NCBI GenBank assembly: GCA_963711215.1
Contig: CAVQDH010000003.1
Coordinates: 620,001 to 684,000 of the forward strand
Reading direction: 5' to 3'
From: WHUA01 sp963711215
Lineage (GTDB): Bacteria > Pseudomonadota > Alphaproteobacteria > UBA8366
Length of the DNA stretch: 64,000 nucleotides
Below the pieces are notes generated by a model. That model worked only from the letters and a program-made list of their open reading frames with translations, did no database searches and was not told where the DNA came from. The position numbers were made by a program, and so were the translations under genes. Below are positions 8,617-17,337 of this stretch, in pieces. How positions within the stretch are numbered: position 1 is the first letter of the stretch; each line of letters starts with the position of its first letter.

Positions 8617-9948
8617 ATGAGAGCTATGAAAAAGCAGCTCCACCTCAATCTCTTCATCAACAGCCGCGGTCACCACGAAGCCTCGTGGCGCCATCCCGAC
8701 GCCTCGCCGCTGCCGCTCTCCGACATCCGCTACTACCAGGATCTCGCGCGCCGCGCGGAAGCCGGGCTGTTCGACTCCATCTTCCTGGCGGACCAGCTCG
8801 CCGTGCGCGAGGACGTGGAGCGCGCGCCCCGCGTCTGGCTGGAGCCGATCACCGCGCTCGGCGCGCTCGCGCTCTCGACCAGCCGCATCGGGCTGATCGC
8901 GACGGCCTCGACCACCTATACCGAGCCCTACAACCTCGCCCGGCAGTTCGCCTCGCTGGATTTCATCAGCGGCGGCCGGGTCGGCTGGAACATCGTCACC
9001 TCCTGGTCGGCGCCGGCGGCCGCCAACTACGGCGACGCCAGCCAGGTCAGCCACGCGGAACGCTATTCCCGGGCGGAGGAGTTCCTGCAGGTCGCGAAGG
9101 GCTTGTGGGACAGCTGGGCGGCGGATGCCGTGCTGGACGACCGGGAGAGCGGGATCTACGCGCGCCCGGACCGCATCCGGCCGATCGATCACGCCGGCGA
9201 CTTCTACAAGGTCGCCGGGCCGCTCAACATCCCGCGCTGCCCGCAAGGCCGGCCGGTGCTGGTCCAGGCCGGCTCGTCGGACACCGGCCGCCGCTTCGCC
9301 GCGCGCCATGCCGAGGCGGTGTTCACCGCGCATATGGAGAAGGCGACGGCGCAGGCTTTCTACGCCGACCTCAAGGGGCTGGCCAAGGAAGTGGGCCGCA
9401 GCGCCGACCAGATCCACATCCTGCCGGGGCTCAGCGCGATGATCGGCTCGACCGAGGCCGAGGCGCAGCGCATGGCGCAGGCGCTGAACGATCTTGCCGA
9501 TCCCGAGGTCGGGCGGAAGCGGCTTTCCGGCCGTTTCGGCGGCCACGACTTCTCGCATCTGCCGCTCGACACGCCGCTCAAGCCCGAGGATTTCCCGGAC
9601 CCGAGCACGGTGCAGGCGGCGCGCAGCCGGACCGAGCTGATCGTCGGCCTGGTGCGGAACGAAGGGCTCACCCTGCGCCAGCTGTTGTCGAAGCTGGCCG
9701 GCGCGCGCGGCCACTTTACCTTCGCCGGCACGCCCGAGCAGGTCGCCGACCTGATCGAGGACTGGTTCACCGGCGGCGCGGCGGACGGCTTCAACCTGAT
9801 GCCGCCGCTGCTGCCGTCGATGCTCGGCGTCTTCGTCGACGAGGTGGTGCCGATACTGCAGAAGCGCGGCCTCTTCCGCACCGCCTACGAAGGCGAGACC
9901 CTGCGCGACCATTACGGGCTGAAGGCGCCCGAGAGCCAGTTCGGGTAG
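8617..9948 (+). CDS. NtaA/SnaA/DszA-family flavin-dependent monooxygenase
   Basis: Luciferase-like, reduced-flavin-dependent monooxygenase, 443 residues, the usual length of the NtaA/SnaA/DszA group. Recognisable segments are AEAGLFDSIFLAD (about 48-60), LASLDFISGGRVGWNIVTS (about 112-130) and PVLVQAGSSDTGRRFAARHA (about 220-240). Family members use FMNH2 from a separate reductase to oxidise chelators, sulfur heterocycles or similar compounds. No flavin reductase adjoins, and the substrate is unknown. Start could be ATG 8617 or ATG 8626; neither has a strong ribosome-binding site. It is divergent from the flavoprotein gene and convergent with the TPR gene. Confidence 0.88.
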   Translation: MRAMKKQLHLNLFINSRGHHEASWRHPDASPLPLSDIRYYQDLARRAEAGLFDSIFLADQLAVREDVERAPRVWLEPITALGALALSTSRIGLIATASTTYTEPYNLARQFASLDFISGGRVGWNIVTSWSAPAAANYGDASQVSHAERYSRAEEFLQVAKGLWDSWAADAVLDDRESGIYARPDRIRPIDHAGDFYKVAGPLNIPRCPQGRPVLVQAGSSDTGRRFAARHAEAVFTAHMEKATAQAFYADLKGLAKEVGRSADQIHILPGLSAMIGSTEAEAQRMAQALNDLADPEVGRKRLSGRFGGHDFSHLPLDTPLKPEDFPDPSTVQAARSRTELIVGLVRNEGLTLRQLLSKLAGARGHFTFAGTPEQVADLIEDWFTGGAADGFNLMPPLLPSMLGVFVDEVVPILQKRGLFRTAYEGETLRDHYGLKAPESQFG

Positions 9949-9957
9949 GCGCGGGGC

Positions 9958-9992
9958 GGCGGCCGCCGACCGAGTTTTGGCCGACGGCCGCC
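9958..9992. terminator. bidirectional terminator-like hairpin
   Basis: A 14-base stem (9958-9971 with 9979-9992, two mismatches) around the loop GAGTTTT lies between two convergent genes. The GC-rich arms are GGCGGCCGCCGACC and GGCCGACGGCCGCC. There is no long T-run, so termination is inferred from position and stability. Confidence 0.5.
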
Positions 9993-10008
9993 CGGGGGCA
10001 TGGGTGGC

Positions 10009-10491
10009 CTAGCCCGCCTTGGCCATCTGGTTGATCTTGGTCTGCAAATCGTGGAATTCCTCGCAGTCGGTGCACGCCCGGCGCAGCGTCTCGAGCCGCT
10101 CCTTGGCCTTGGCCGGCTGCTTCAGCTCGAGATAGAGCTCGCCGAGATACTCGTTGGCGCCGAGATGCTCCGGATTGAGCGCGAGCGCCTTGTTGTAGTA
10201 GTCGAGCGCCGCGTTCATGTGCCCCGTCTTGCGCAGGCTGAAGCCGATCAGGTTGAGCACGTCGGGATTGTTGGGCGACTGCGCGTCGAGCTTTTTCAGC
10301 GCGGTCAGCGCGTCGTCGTACTTGCCGGCGTCGACCAGGGCCTTGGCGGGCGCGTAGCCGGGGTCGATATCGCTTGCCGTCGTCTCGGTCGTGTCGGCGG
10401 CCCAGACGGGGCCGCTGGCGGCGATGCCGAGGGCGCAGAGCGCCAGCAGCGTGGCGATGGCCGGTGCGATGAAGTCGGTTCGTCTGATCAT
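10009..10491 (-). CDS. secreted TPR-repeat protein
   Basis: Periplasmic or secreted protein of 160 residues with an N-terminal signal peptide (cleavage expected after VWA, about residue 34) and about three tetratricopeptide repeats from residue 45 on (for example DVLNLIGFSLRKTGHMNAAL and YYNKALALNPEHLGANEYLG). Two Cys near the C-terminus (RACTDCEEF) could form a disulfide or bind metal. ATG 10491 is chosen because AAAGGA precedes it at good spacing; ATG 10506 is five codons upstream. It follows the Tat-exported metallophosphoesterase by 46 bases on the same strand, so the two probably form an operon divergent from the ECF sigma gene. Confidence 0.8.
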   Translation of the reverse strand: MIRRTDFIAPAIATLLALCALGIAASGPVWAADTTETTASDIDPGYAPAKALVDAGKYDDALTALKKLDAQSPNNPDVLNLIGFSLRKTGHMNAALDYYNKALALNPEHLGANEYLGELYLELKQPAKAKERLETLRRACTDCEEFHDLQTKINQMAKAG

Positions 10492-10537
10492 GGTCGTTCC
10501 TTTCATGACATGCGTGTGGTTGCGGTAGGGCCGTGGC

Positions 10538-11413
10538 CTATGCCGTCGGCCGGTCTGCGACTTGCAGGCCGTCCTTCTCGGCGTCGATCTCGCGCCAGCC
10601 GATGCCGTGGTCGCCGGCGGCGGCGTTCCAGGGCAGCGGCGCCTTCTTCGGCTGGGCGCCGGGCGCGGGCAGGGGATACATCGCCGAGCGTGCGGCAATG
10701 TGGGTGATGGCGCCGGTCTGGTGCGTGTTCCGCTGGTGGATATGGCCATAGAACACCGTCACCTTCTTGAACGGGGTGAGCAGCGCGATCGCCTTGTCGC
10801 CGTCGCGGGTGAACCAGTCCCAGTCGGGCTTGAGCGCGAACAGCGGCCGGTGCGCCAGCACGACGATCGGCTCGTTCGGGTCGCGCCCCTTCAGGTCCGC
10901 GGCGAGCCAGGCAAGTTGCGCGTCGCCGATCAGGCCGTGCGGGTCGGACGTGTTGTCGAGCGCGACGAAGTGCAGGCCCTTGTGGTCGAAGGCCTGGTGC
11001 AGCGGGCCGAAGAACTCCTGGAACGCGGCGCCCCGGTCGAGCGCCGCGTCGTGCTCGCCCGGCAGGTAGAACTGCCGGTTGACCTTGAGCGTCCCCAGCA
11101 TGGCGCGGACCTCGCCCATGCGGCGGCGGCGTTCCTGCGCATCCTTGGTGATGTGCGTGAGGTCGCCGGTGAAGACGACGAAATCCGGCATGTGCGGCGC
11201 CGCGTTGATGGCGGCGATCGCCTTCTCCAGGGTGGCGCGCGGGTCGGGGTTGACCTTGGGGTTCTGGAAGCCCCAATGCAGGTCCGAGAGCTGGACGAAG
11301 TAGAACTCGTCCATCGCGGCATAGCCGGGACGGACGCCGAGCCGGGAGGCAAACACGACGCCGCCGACCGCGGCGAGCCGGATGAGAGAGCGGCGGGATA
11401 AGGTAACGGGCAT
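10538..11413 (-). CDS. Tat-exported calcineurin-like metallophosphoesterase
   Basis: Metallophosphoesterase, about 291 residues. A twin-arginine signal (SRRSLIRLAAVGGVVFA) precedes the catalytic core. The metal ligands are all visible: SDLHWGF (DxH), FTGDLTH (GD), PGEHD (the GNHD block with Glu in place of Asn), VLAHRPLF and YGHIHQ (GHxH). ATG 11413 has AAGGAG upstream. It should act in the periplasm on phosphoesters; specific substrate unknown. It is first in an operon with the TPR gene and divergent from the ECF sigma/anti-sigma pair, so it is a plausible target of that sigma factor. Confidence 0.85.
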   Translation of the reverse strand: MPVTLSRRSLIRLAAVGGVVFASRLGVRPGYAAMDEFYFVQLSDLHWGFQNPKVNPDPRATLEKAIAAINAAPHMPDFVVFTGDLTHITKDAQERRRRMGEVRAMLGTLKVNRQFYLPGEHDAALDRGAAFQEFFGPLHQAFDHKGLHFVALDNTSDPHGLIGDAQLAWLAADLKGRDPNEPIVVLAHRPLFALKPDWDWFTRDGDKAIALLTPFKKVTVFYGHIHQRNTHQTGAITHIAARSAMYPLPAPGAQPKKAPLPWNAAAGDHGIGWREIDAEKDGLQVADRPTA

Positions 11414-11601
11414 ATCGAAACTCCTTCGCTGATTACGCCTTGCGAGGGAGGAGACACGCCGATTTCCGGCGATATTCCCGGGAATGACCGTCGGGAATAA
11501 AATAGCCGGGCGGGCGGTATATATACGGTTGGGCGTATTCTCCCGCGGCCATTCGCGGCACCGGGAACGCCAACGAGGCACAGGCGGAGGCGGATTTGCC
11601 C

Positions 11602-12132
11602 ATGATCGACCGGCAGGCGCGATTTCAGGCCGCGGTCCTGCCGTATCTGGACGATGCGATGAATCTCGCCTGCTGGCTGTGCGGCAATCGCGCGGATGCG
11701 GAGGATATCGTGCAGGACGCCTTTCTGCGGGCTTTCAAGTATTTCGACCGGTTCCAGGGCGGCAACGCGCGGCCATGGCTGCTGGCGATCGTCCGCAACG
11801 CCTGCTTCACCTGGCTGGAGCGCAACCGATCGAAGCAGCTCGTCTTCGTCGCCGATGCGCGGCTGGAAGCGGAGGCCGAGGCCGGCCGCGATGGTGACGC
11901 TACGCCGTCGCCCGAGGCCGACCTGCAGCGCCGCCAGGGCGCAGCCGCGCTCAACCGCGCGGTCGCCGCGCTGCAGCCCGAGTTCCGCGAGGCCATCATC
12001 CTGCGTGAGATCCAGGGCCTGTCCTACAAGGAGATCGCGGCGGTGATCGACGTGCCGATCGGCACCGTGATGTCGCGCTTGGCGCGGGCGCGCAAGCTGC
12101 TGCTGGCCAGCCTTCAGGAAATCGCCGCATGA
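11602..12132 (+). CDS. ECF-family RNA polymerase sigma factor
   Basis: Extracytoplasmic-function sigma factor, 176 residues. Region 2 is seen at about 20-65 (GNRADAEDIVQDAFLRAFKY) and region 4 at about 118-170 (GLSYKEIAAVIDVPIGTVMS), separated by an acidic linker. It directs RNA polymerase to stress-type promoters and is held by the downstream anti-sigma factor. ATG 11602 is used; a TTG at 11596 is in frame and lies closer to the GGAGG at 11586-11590, so the true start may be six bases earlier. Its stop overlaps the anti-sigma start (ATGA, 12129-12132), meaning tight translational coupling. Confidence 0.92.
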   Translation: MIDRQARFQAAVLPYLDDAMNLACWLCGNRADAEDIVQDAFLRAFKYFDRFQGGNARPWLLAIVRNACFTWLERNRSKQLVFVADARLEAEAEAGRDGDATPSPEADLQRRQGAAALNRAVAALQPEFREAIILREIQGLSYKEIAAVIDVPIGTVMSRLARARKLLLASLQEIAA

Positions 12133-12917
12133 CCGACGCTGCAATCAAGGACTGTGCCGCGCTGGAGCTTTATCTCGACGGCGAGCTGGATGTGGTGGCG
12201 AGCCTCGCCTTCGAAGCGCACGCTGCGACCTGCGAGTCCTGCCAGCGTGACCTGGAGGCCTTCGGCGCGTTGCGGGACCAGCTGCGGCGTGACCTGGTGC
12301 GGCACACGGCGGAGGACGCCCTGCGCGACCGCATCGCCGCCGCCGTCGCCGATGCGGCGGGGCCGCCCGCCGCGCCGACGGTCGTCCCGATGCGCCGCCG
12401 CGCCGTGCCGCGCTGGGCGTCGCTCGCGGCGACAATGCTGCTCGTTGCCGTCCTGTCGAGCGGCGCGACGCTCTATCTCGGCCGGCCCGGGCCGGAGGCG
12501 ACGTGGGTCGACGGCATCGTCGCCGCGCACGAGCGCGCCATGCTGTCCGGCCATGCCTTCGACGTCGCGTCCTCGAACCGGCACGTGGTCAAGCCGTGGT
12601 TCAGCGGCAAGACGGCGATCGCGCCGCCGGTCGTCGACCTCGGCGACGCCGGCTTCCCGCTGCTCGGCGGCCGGCTCGACGTGCCGTTGCGCGCGCCGAT
12701 GCCGGCGCTGGTCTATCGCGCCGGCCCGCATGTCATCAGCGTCTTCATGCGCCCGGCCGAAGGCGAGAGCGCGCCGCATCTGACGAAGATCGATGGCTTC
12801 TCGGTCTTGCGCTGGAAACAGCAGGGTTTCGCCTTCTACGCGGTGTCGGACGCGGACTTCGCCGAGGTCACGAGCTTCCAGAAAGCCTTCGCCTCGAGGC
12901 TGAATTCGGTCCGCTGA
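12129..12917 (+). CDS. membrane anti-sigma factor with ZAS zinc finger
   Basis: Anti-sigma factor of 262 residues. The cytoplasmic N-terminus carries a ZAS-type site His31-x3-Cys35-x2-Cys38 (HAATCESC) that should bind the ECF sigma factor. One membrane helix follows at about residues 95-115 (TMLLVAVLSSGATLYLG), then a periplasmic domain of about 145 residues that probably senses the signal. The periplasmic part resembles the RsiW/ChrR-like anti-sigma group only in general layout. Overlap with the sigma gene by four bases makes them a stoichiometric pair. The inducing signal is not visible from sequence. Confidence 0.88.
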   Translation: MTDAAIKDCAALELYLDGELDVVASLAFEAHAATCESCQRDLEAFGALRDQLRRDLVRHTAEDALRDRIAAAVADAAGPPAAPTVVPMRRRAVPRWASLAATMLLVAVLSSGATLYLGRPGPEATWVDGIVAAHERAMLSGHAFDVASSNRHVVKPWFSGKTAIAPPVVDLGDAGFPLLGGRLDVPLRAPMPALVYRAGPHVISVFMRPAEGESAPHLTKIDGFSVLRWKQQGFAFYAVSDADFAEVTSFQKAFASRLNSVR

Positions 12918-12970
12918 CGGCGCCGGCCCGGCCGGTGGGCGCATCGTGCGTTGAAATAATTGAAACCAAA

Positions 12971-12986
12971 TTCCCGCTTTCGGGAA
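12971..12986. promoter_or_regulatory. perfect inverted repeat upstream of DUF1127 gene
   Basis: TTCCCG-CTTT-CGGGAA forms a perfect six-base stem between the anti-sigma gene and the DUF1127 gene. No T-run follows, so it is either a weak terminator of the sigma operon or an operator for the next gene. Confidence 0.35.
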
Positions 12987-13071
12987 ATCGTTCGGAAATG
13001 TCGCCGCCGTAAAACCTGCGCCGTTACCGCGGGCGATCATGCCCGATGCCCACAACGCAGGAGGTACGGAC

Positions 13072-13248
13072 ATGTTTGGTTTCTTGGTCAAGATCGGCAG
13101 AAGAGCCTCGTCATACCGCAAGGGTAGGACGAACGACCGTGCGCTCGCGGCGCTCGACGACCGGACCTTGCAGGACATCGGGGTCGACCGCCGCCGGCGG
13201 CGGTCGGGCGAGCCCGGCCCGCATTGGACCGACTACGAGCGTTTGTGA
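13072..13248 (+). CDS. DUF1127 small protein
   Basis: Small basic protein of 58 residues with the DUF1127 core LAALDDRTLQDIGVDRRRRR at about 26-45. Such proteins are widespread in alphaproteobacteria; studied members bind RNA or influence phosphate and carbon metabolism, but function here is not known. The ATG at 13072 follows a strong AGGAGG at the right distance, so an upstream in-frame ATG at 13039 is not needed. Location directly after an ECF sigma/anti-sigma operon suggests it could belong to the sigma regulon. Confidence 0.85.
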   Translation: MFGFLVKIGRRASSYRKGRTNDRALAALDDRTLQDIGVDRRRRRSGEPGPHWTDYERL

Positions 13249-13264
13249 CCCAGCTGACCTCCGC

Positions 13265-14802
13265 CTACACCGGCGCGACCTGGGCGAGGGCGGGTTCCCG
13301 GCGCGGCGGCAGGTGCTCGCGCAGGTCGGCGAGCAGGTCGTCGCGCCGCTTGCGGTAGGCCGGCTCGTCCCACAGGTTGCGCCACTGAAGCGGGTCTTCG
13401 GTGAGGTCGTAGAGCTCGCCCTCGGTGCCCTCGTAGTAGTTGCTCTTCTCATAGGCGGTGCAGACGAAGCCGTCGCGGTAGATGCTGCGGAGATGCAGCG
13501 CCGCGCCTTCGAAGTCGCTGTCCCATTCGGTGATCATGCGTTCATGCCCGCCGCCCGCTGCCAGCGGAAGCGCCTTGCCTTGCATCGCCGCGGCGGCCGG
13601 CAGCCCGGCGATGGCGCAGAAGGTCGGCGCGAGGTCGACATGGCCGACCGCGTCCTCGATCACCGCCGGCGTGGCGCCGGCTGACGGCGCGGGCCGCCAG
13701 ATCAGCGGCACTCGCATCAGCGCGTCGACGTGATAGGGCCCCTTGAACAGCATGCCGAAGTCGCCCTGCAACTCGCCGTGGTCGGTGGTGTAGAGCACGT
13801 CGGTGTCGTCGCCCCAGCCGCGCGCGCCGATGGCGTCCAGCACGCGGCCGCAGGCCTCGTCGATCAGCTCGTTCTCGACATGCACCATGGCGTTGACCTC
13901 GCGGATCTGGTCGGCGGTCAGGTCGCAGGGGCGGAAGATCGGCGGCACCTCGAAGGCGAAGCGGCGGCGCCCTTCGTACCACTCCAGCCAGTGCCGCGGC
14001 TTGGATTTCAGGATCTCCACGACCTTCTCGCGCGAGCCCGGATAGCCCGGCGGCAGGTCGAGGTCGCGCCAGTCGACGCGCGCCAGCTCCGACTGCGGCG
14101 GGTCCCACGGGTGGTGCGGATCGGGAAAGCTGAGCCAGAGGAACCAGTCGTCCGCCGGGTCGAGCGACTTGAGCCAGGCGATGGCGCGCTCGGCGAGCCA
14201 GTCGGTGTGGTAATGCCCGCGCGGGATCGGGTTGAACCAGACCTGCGGCGCGCCGTTGTCGCCGCCGCCGCGCCCGCTCACCCGCTTCTCGGCATCGACA
14301 TATTCGAAGAAGCCGTCGACCTCGGCGGGATGCGTGTCCTGCAGCCACTTGGGATAGTGGAACAGGCTGCGCCCGGCGCGCCCGGTGTGGCCGCACAGCT
14401 CCATGCGCTCGAAGCCGCGGTGCGGGCCGGTGGTGCCCTTGGTCGCGGCCCAGTTCTCGAAGAAGGACTTGTTCGGGATCGGTCGCCGGCTCGAAATGCG
14501 CCTTGCCGATCAGCGCCGTGCGGTAGCCGCCCTTGTCGCGCAGATGCGCCGCCACGTCCGGCGCGTCGAGCGGCAAGGGGATGCCGTTCATGATGACGCC
14601 GTGGCTGCGGACATACTGCCCGGTGATCATGGTCGAGCGCGCCGGCATGCAGACCGTGTTCTGGTTATAGGCGCGCCGGTAGTTGACGCCGCTGCGCCGC
14701 GAGCCCGTCGATCACCGGCGTCCGGGCGATTTTGCCGCCGTTGCAGCCGAGCGCGTCGAAGCGCTGCTGGTCGGTCGTGATGAACAGGATCTTGCGGCCC
14801 AT
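13265..14802 (-). pseudogene. type I sulfatase, frameshifted
   Basis: Alkaline-phosphatase-superfamily sulfatase of about 510 residues when joined. It begins GRKILFITTDQQRFDALGCN and has the formylglycine motif CMPAR (C-x-P-x-R, in NTVCMPARSTMITG), IGKAHFEP, SFPDPHHPWDPP and YTTDHGE. It would hydrolyse an organic sulfate ester or phosphonate/phosphate analogue. Two apparent single-base insertions break the frame, at about 14691 and 14474; otherwise conservation is good on both sides. No formylglycine-generating enzyme is nearby. The substrate is not known. It could be a real pseudogene or an intact gene with sequence errors. Confidence 0.82.
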
Positions 14803-14968
14803 GGCGTTTCTCCGCGCGTTGTCTTCAGCGCGGAGAGCCTACGACGGAACCGATTTCGCCGCCAAGGAGCGGCGGTCCACGGAGGCTGCCGGCATGAATT
14901 TGCCCTCTGCCACCCTTTTCGCGTTAAATTCGAGCGCCGAATGACAGCAAATCAGGAGCAAGAGAAAA

Positions 14969-15889
14969 ATGGGCATGTTGGATGGTCGCGTCGCGATCTG
15001 TACCGGGTCCGGACGGGGCGTCGGCGCGGAAGTCGCCAAGCTGATGGCGGCGAACGGCGCCAAGGTCGTGGTCAACGACCCCGGCGTGAGCGGTAGCGGC
15101 GAGGGCGGCGACAAGGCGCCGGCGGAACAGATCGCATCGGAAATCAGGGCGGCCGGCGGCGAGGCGGTGGCGAATTACGGCTCGGTCACCAAGCTGGACG
15201 ACTGCCTCGGCATGGTGCAGCAGGCGCGCGAGGCCTTCGGCGGCCTCCACATCGTCTTCAACCCCGCCGGCATCCTGCGCGACCGCATGTTCCACAACAT
15301 GACGCCCGAGGAATGGCAGGCGGTGATCGACGTCCACCTGACCGGCCATTTCAACGTCGCGCGCGCGGCGATCAACCTGTTCCGCGAGCAGGAATACGGC
15401 CGCCTGGTCATGGTCGGCTCGACCTCGGGCCTGCTCGGCAACGTCGGCCAGGCGAATTACGGCTCGGCCAAGATGGGCATCGTCACGCTCTCGGCCATCA
15501 TCGCCGCGGAGAACAAGTCGAAGGGCATCACCAGCAACGTGATCTGCCCGTCGGCGGATACCCGGATGACGCGCTCGGTGCCGACGCCGAAGGACCCGAA
15601 GGCTGCCGCGATCCGCGAGGAGCGGCTGCGCCGCAGCCGGGCGGACGCGATCGCGCCCTTGTGCGTGTTCCTGGCGTCCGAACAGGCGAGCTACGTCACC
15701 GGGCAGGTGTTCCACCAGCGCGCGGCCGAGCTGACCCTTTACAGCCAGCCGCGGCCGATCCAGATGGTCCACCACCAGGGCGGCTGGACGCCCGAGCTGA
15801 TCGCCGAGGTGGCGATGCCGTCGCTTGCCAACAAGTTCGTCGAGCTGGGTGATTCCCGGAAGATCCATCCGGGCCTGCCGCTCGACTAA
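14969..15889 (+). CDS. SDR oxidoreductase (MFE-2-like 3-hydroxyacyl-CoA dehydrogenase type)
   Basis: Short-chain dehydrogenase/reductase of 306 residues. The nucleotide-binding motif TGSGRGVGAEVAKL is at about 11-24, the catalytic Ser is in VGSTSG and the YxxxK pair is in YGSAKMG. An expanded loop after strand 2 (NDPGVSGSGEGGD) and the long C-terminal extension resemble the dehydrogenase domain of peroxisomal multifunctional enzyme type 2, so the likely substrate is a 3-hydroxyacyl-CoA or a hydroxysteroid. It leads a plus-strand group with a CoA-transferase (78 bases on) and an MFS transporter, consistent with uptake and degradation of one carboxylic acid (inference). Confidence 0.87.
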   Translation: MGMLDGRVAICTGSGRGVGAEVAKLMAANGAKVVVNDPGVSGSGEGGDKAPAEQIASEIRAAGGEAVANYGSVTKLDDCLGMVQQAREAFGGLHIVFNPAGILRDRMFHNMTPEEWQAVIDVHLTGHFNVARAAINLFREQEYGRLVMVGSTSGLLGNVGQANYGSAKMGIVTLSAIIAAENKSKGITSNVICPSADTRMTRSVPTPKDPKAAAIREERLRRSRADAIAPLCVFLASEQASYVTGQVFHQRAAELTLYSQPRPIQMVHHQGGWTPELIAEVAMPSLANKFVELGDSRKIHPGLPLD

Positions 15890-15967
15890 GTCTCCTGCCG
15901 GAGCGGGCGCGGCACCCGCCGCGTCCGCCGGCCCCTTTTCATCACGACTGTACGGAGGTTCGAGGCG

Positions 15968-17173
15968 ATGCCGGGACCGTTTGCTGGATTGCGCGTTGTC
16001 GACCTGACCACCATCTTCGTCGGCCCCTATACGAGCCAGCTTCTGGGCGACATGGGCGCGGACGTGATCAAGGTCGAGGCGCCGGGCGGCGACAGCACCC
16101 GCATGACCGGCCCGTCGGTCCATCCCGACATGTCGTCCAACTTCCTGCAGGTCAACCGCAACAAGCGGAGCATCTCGCTCGACCTCAAGAGCCCGGGCGG
16201 GGCGGAGGCGATGCGCCGGCTGCTGCAGCGCGCGGACGTGTTCGTGCACAACATGCGCCCCGAGCCGCTCGCCCGTCTCGGCTTCGACTACGCGAAGGTG
16301 CAGGCGCTCAAGCCCGACATCGTCTATTGCAACATCTGGGGCTTCGGGCGGAAGGGCCGCTATGCCGGCATGGCCGCCTATGACGACGTGATCCAGGGCG
16401 CCTCGGGCATGGTCGCGCTCGAGGCCTTCGGCGGCAAGCCGGCGCGCTACATGCCGTCCCTGCTCGCCGACAAGACGACAGCACTGTTCGCGGCCTATGC
16501 GATTTCCTCGGCGCTCTATCACCGGCTGGCGACCGGCGAGGGGCAGGAGCTGGAGGTGCCGATGTTCGAGAGCATGGTCTCCTTCATGATGCTGGAACAT
16601 CTCTGGGGCGCGACCTTCGAGCCCGCGCGCGGCCGGGTCGGCTCGGAGCGGCACGCGACGCCGATGCGCTGGCCGCACAAGACCAAGGACGGCTACATCT
16701 GCGCCTGGCCGTCGAGCGACAAGCACTGGCAGGCGCTGCGCGAGATCGCGGGGCGGCCCGATCTCGCCACCCACCCGGTCCTGGGCGACCGGAGCGCGCG
16801 CAAGAAGAACCTGCCCCAGGTGCTGGCGCTGCTGGACGAGATCTTTCCGGCCCGCACGACCCGGGAATGGGCGGACGCGCTGGGCGCCGCCGGCGTGCCC
16901 TGCATGCCGATCTCCAGCCTGGAGGAGGTCGTCGCCGACCCGCATCTCGCCGAGGTCGGTTTCTGGCATGAGATCGACCACCCGACCGAAGGCCGCCTCC
17001 GCCTGATGAACCCGCCCTACGCCTTGCCGCGCTCGCCGGCCTCGATCCGCCGCGCGCCGCCGCGCTACGCCGAGCACACGCGCGAGGTCCTGGCCGAGCT
17101 CGGCTACGACGCGGCGGAAATCGATGCCTTGATCGGCGGCGGTGGCGCCCTCGAGCAGCCGGAAGACGAGTAG
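15968..17173 (+). CDS. CaiB/BaiF family III CoA-transferase
   Basis: Second family III CoA-transferase, 401 residues. Hallmarks are LRVVDLTTIFVGPYTSQLLG at the N-terminus, DMGADVIKVEAPGGD, and AAYDDVIQGASGMVALE, where the catalytic Asp is expected. The C-terminal GVPCMPISSLEEVVADPHLA block is also typical. ATG 15968 follows a CGGAGG-like ribosome-binding site. It is close to the 3055 paralogue in architecture but not a recent duplicate. With the SDR upstream and the MFS transporter downstream it makes a likely three-gene catabolic unit; the acid activated is unknown. Confidence 0.9.
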   Translation: MPGPFAGLRVVDLTTIFVGPYTSQLLGDMGADVIKVEAPGGDSTRMTGPSVHPDMSSNFLQVNRNKRSISLDLKSPGGAEAMRRLLQRADVFVHNMRPEPLARLGFDYAKVQALKPDIVYCNIWGFGRKGRYAGMAAYDDVIQGASGMVALEAFGGKPARYMPSLLADKTTALFAAYAISSALYHRLATGEGQELEVPMFESMVSFMMLEHLWGATFEPARGRVGSERHATPMRWPHKTKDGYICAWPSSDKHWQALREIAGRPDLATHPVLGDRSARKKNLPQVLALLDEIFPARTTREWADALGAAGVPCMPISSLEEVVADPHLAEVGFWHEIDHPTEGRLRLMNPPYALPRSPASIRRAPPRYAEHTREVLAELGYDAAEIDALIGGGGALEQPEDE

Positions 17174-17203
17174 GGGGCTACGCCCCATTTCTCCCTCCCC
17201 CAT

Positions 17204-17229
17204 GCGGCGCGCGGCGACACGCGCGCCGC
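17204..17229. repeat. GC-rich hairpin repeat, copy 1
   Basis: A perfect ten-base inverted repeat, GCGGCGCGCG and CGCGCGCCGC around the loop GCGACA, is followed by an AAGGGGGGAG tract and preceded by CTCCCTCCCCC. The same hairpin with the same loop, and a similar purine tract after it, recurs at 40185-40210. It sits between the CoA-transferase and MFS genes and may act as a terminator. Confidence 0.75.
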
Positions 17230-17337
17230 AAGGGGGGAGCACTTTCTATGTGGCGCTACCAAATCCCGCCGGTTTCCCTTCACCTGCGGTTGAACTTGCA
17301 CTACTCTCCGCGGCCGATAGATCCGGGAGAAGAAACC

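Noticed and set aside
14924..17242. A 772-codon open frame on the minus strand
   Set aside because: It is antisense to the clearly conserved SDR and CoA-transferase; its composition (Arg, His, Ala, Asp) is that of a GC-rich shadow frame.
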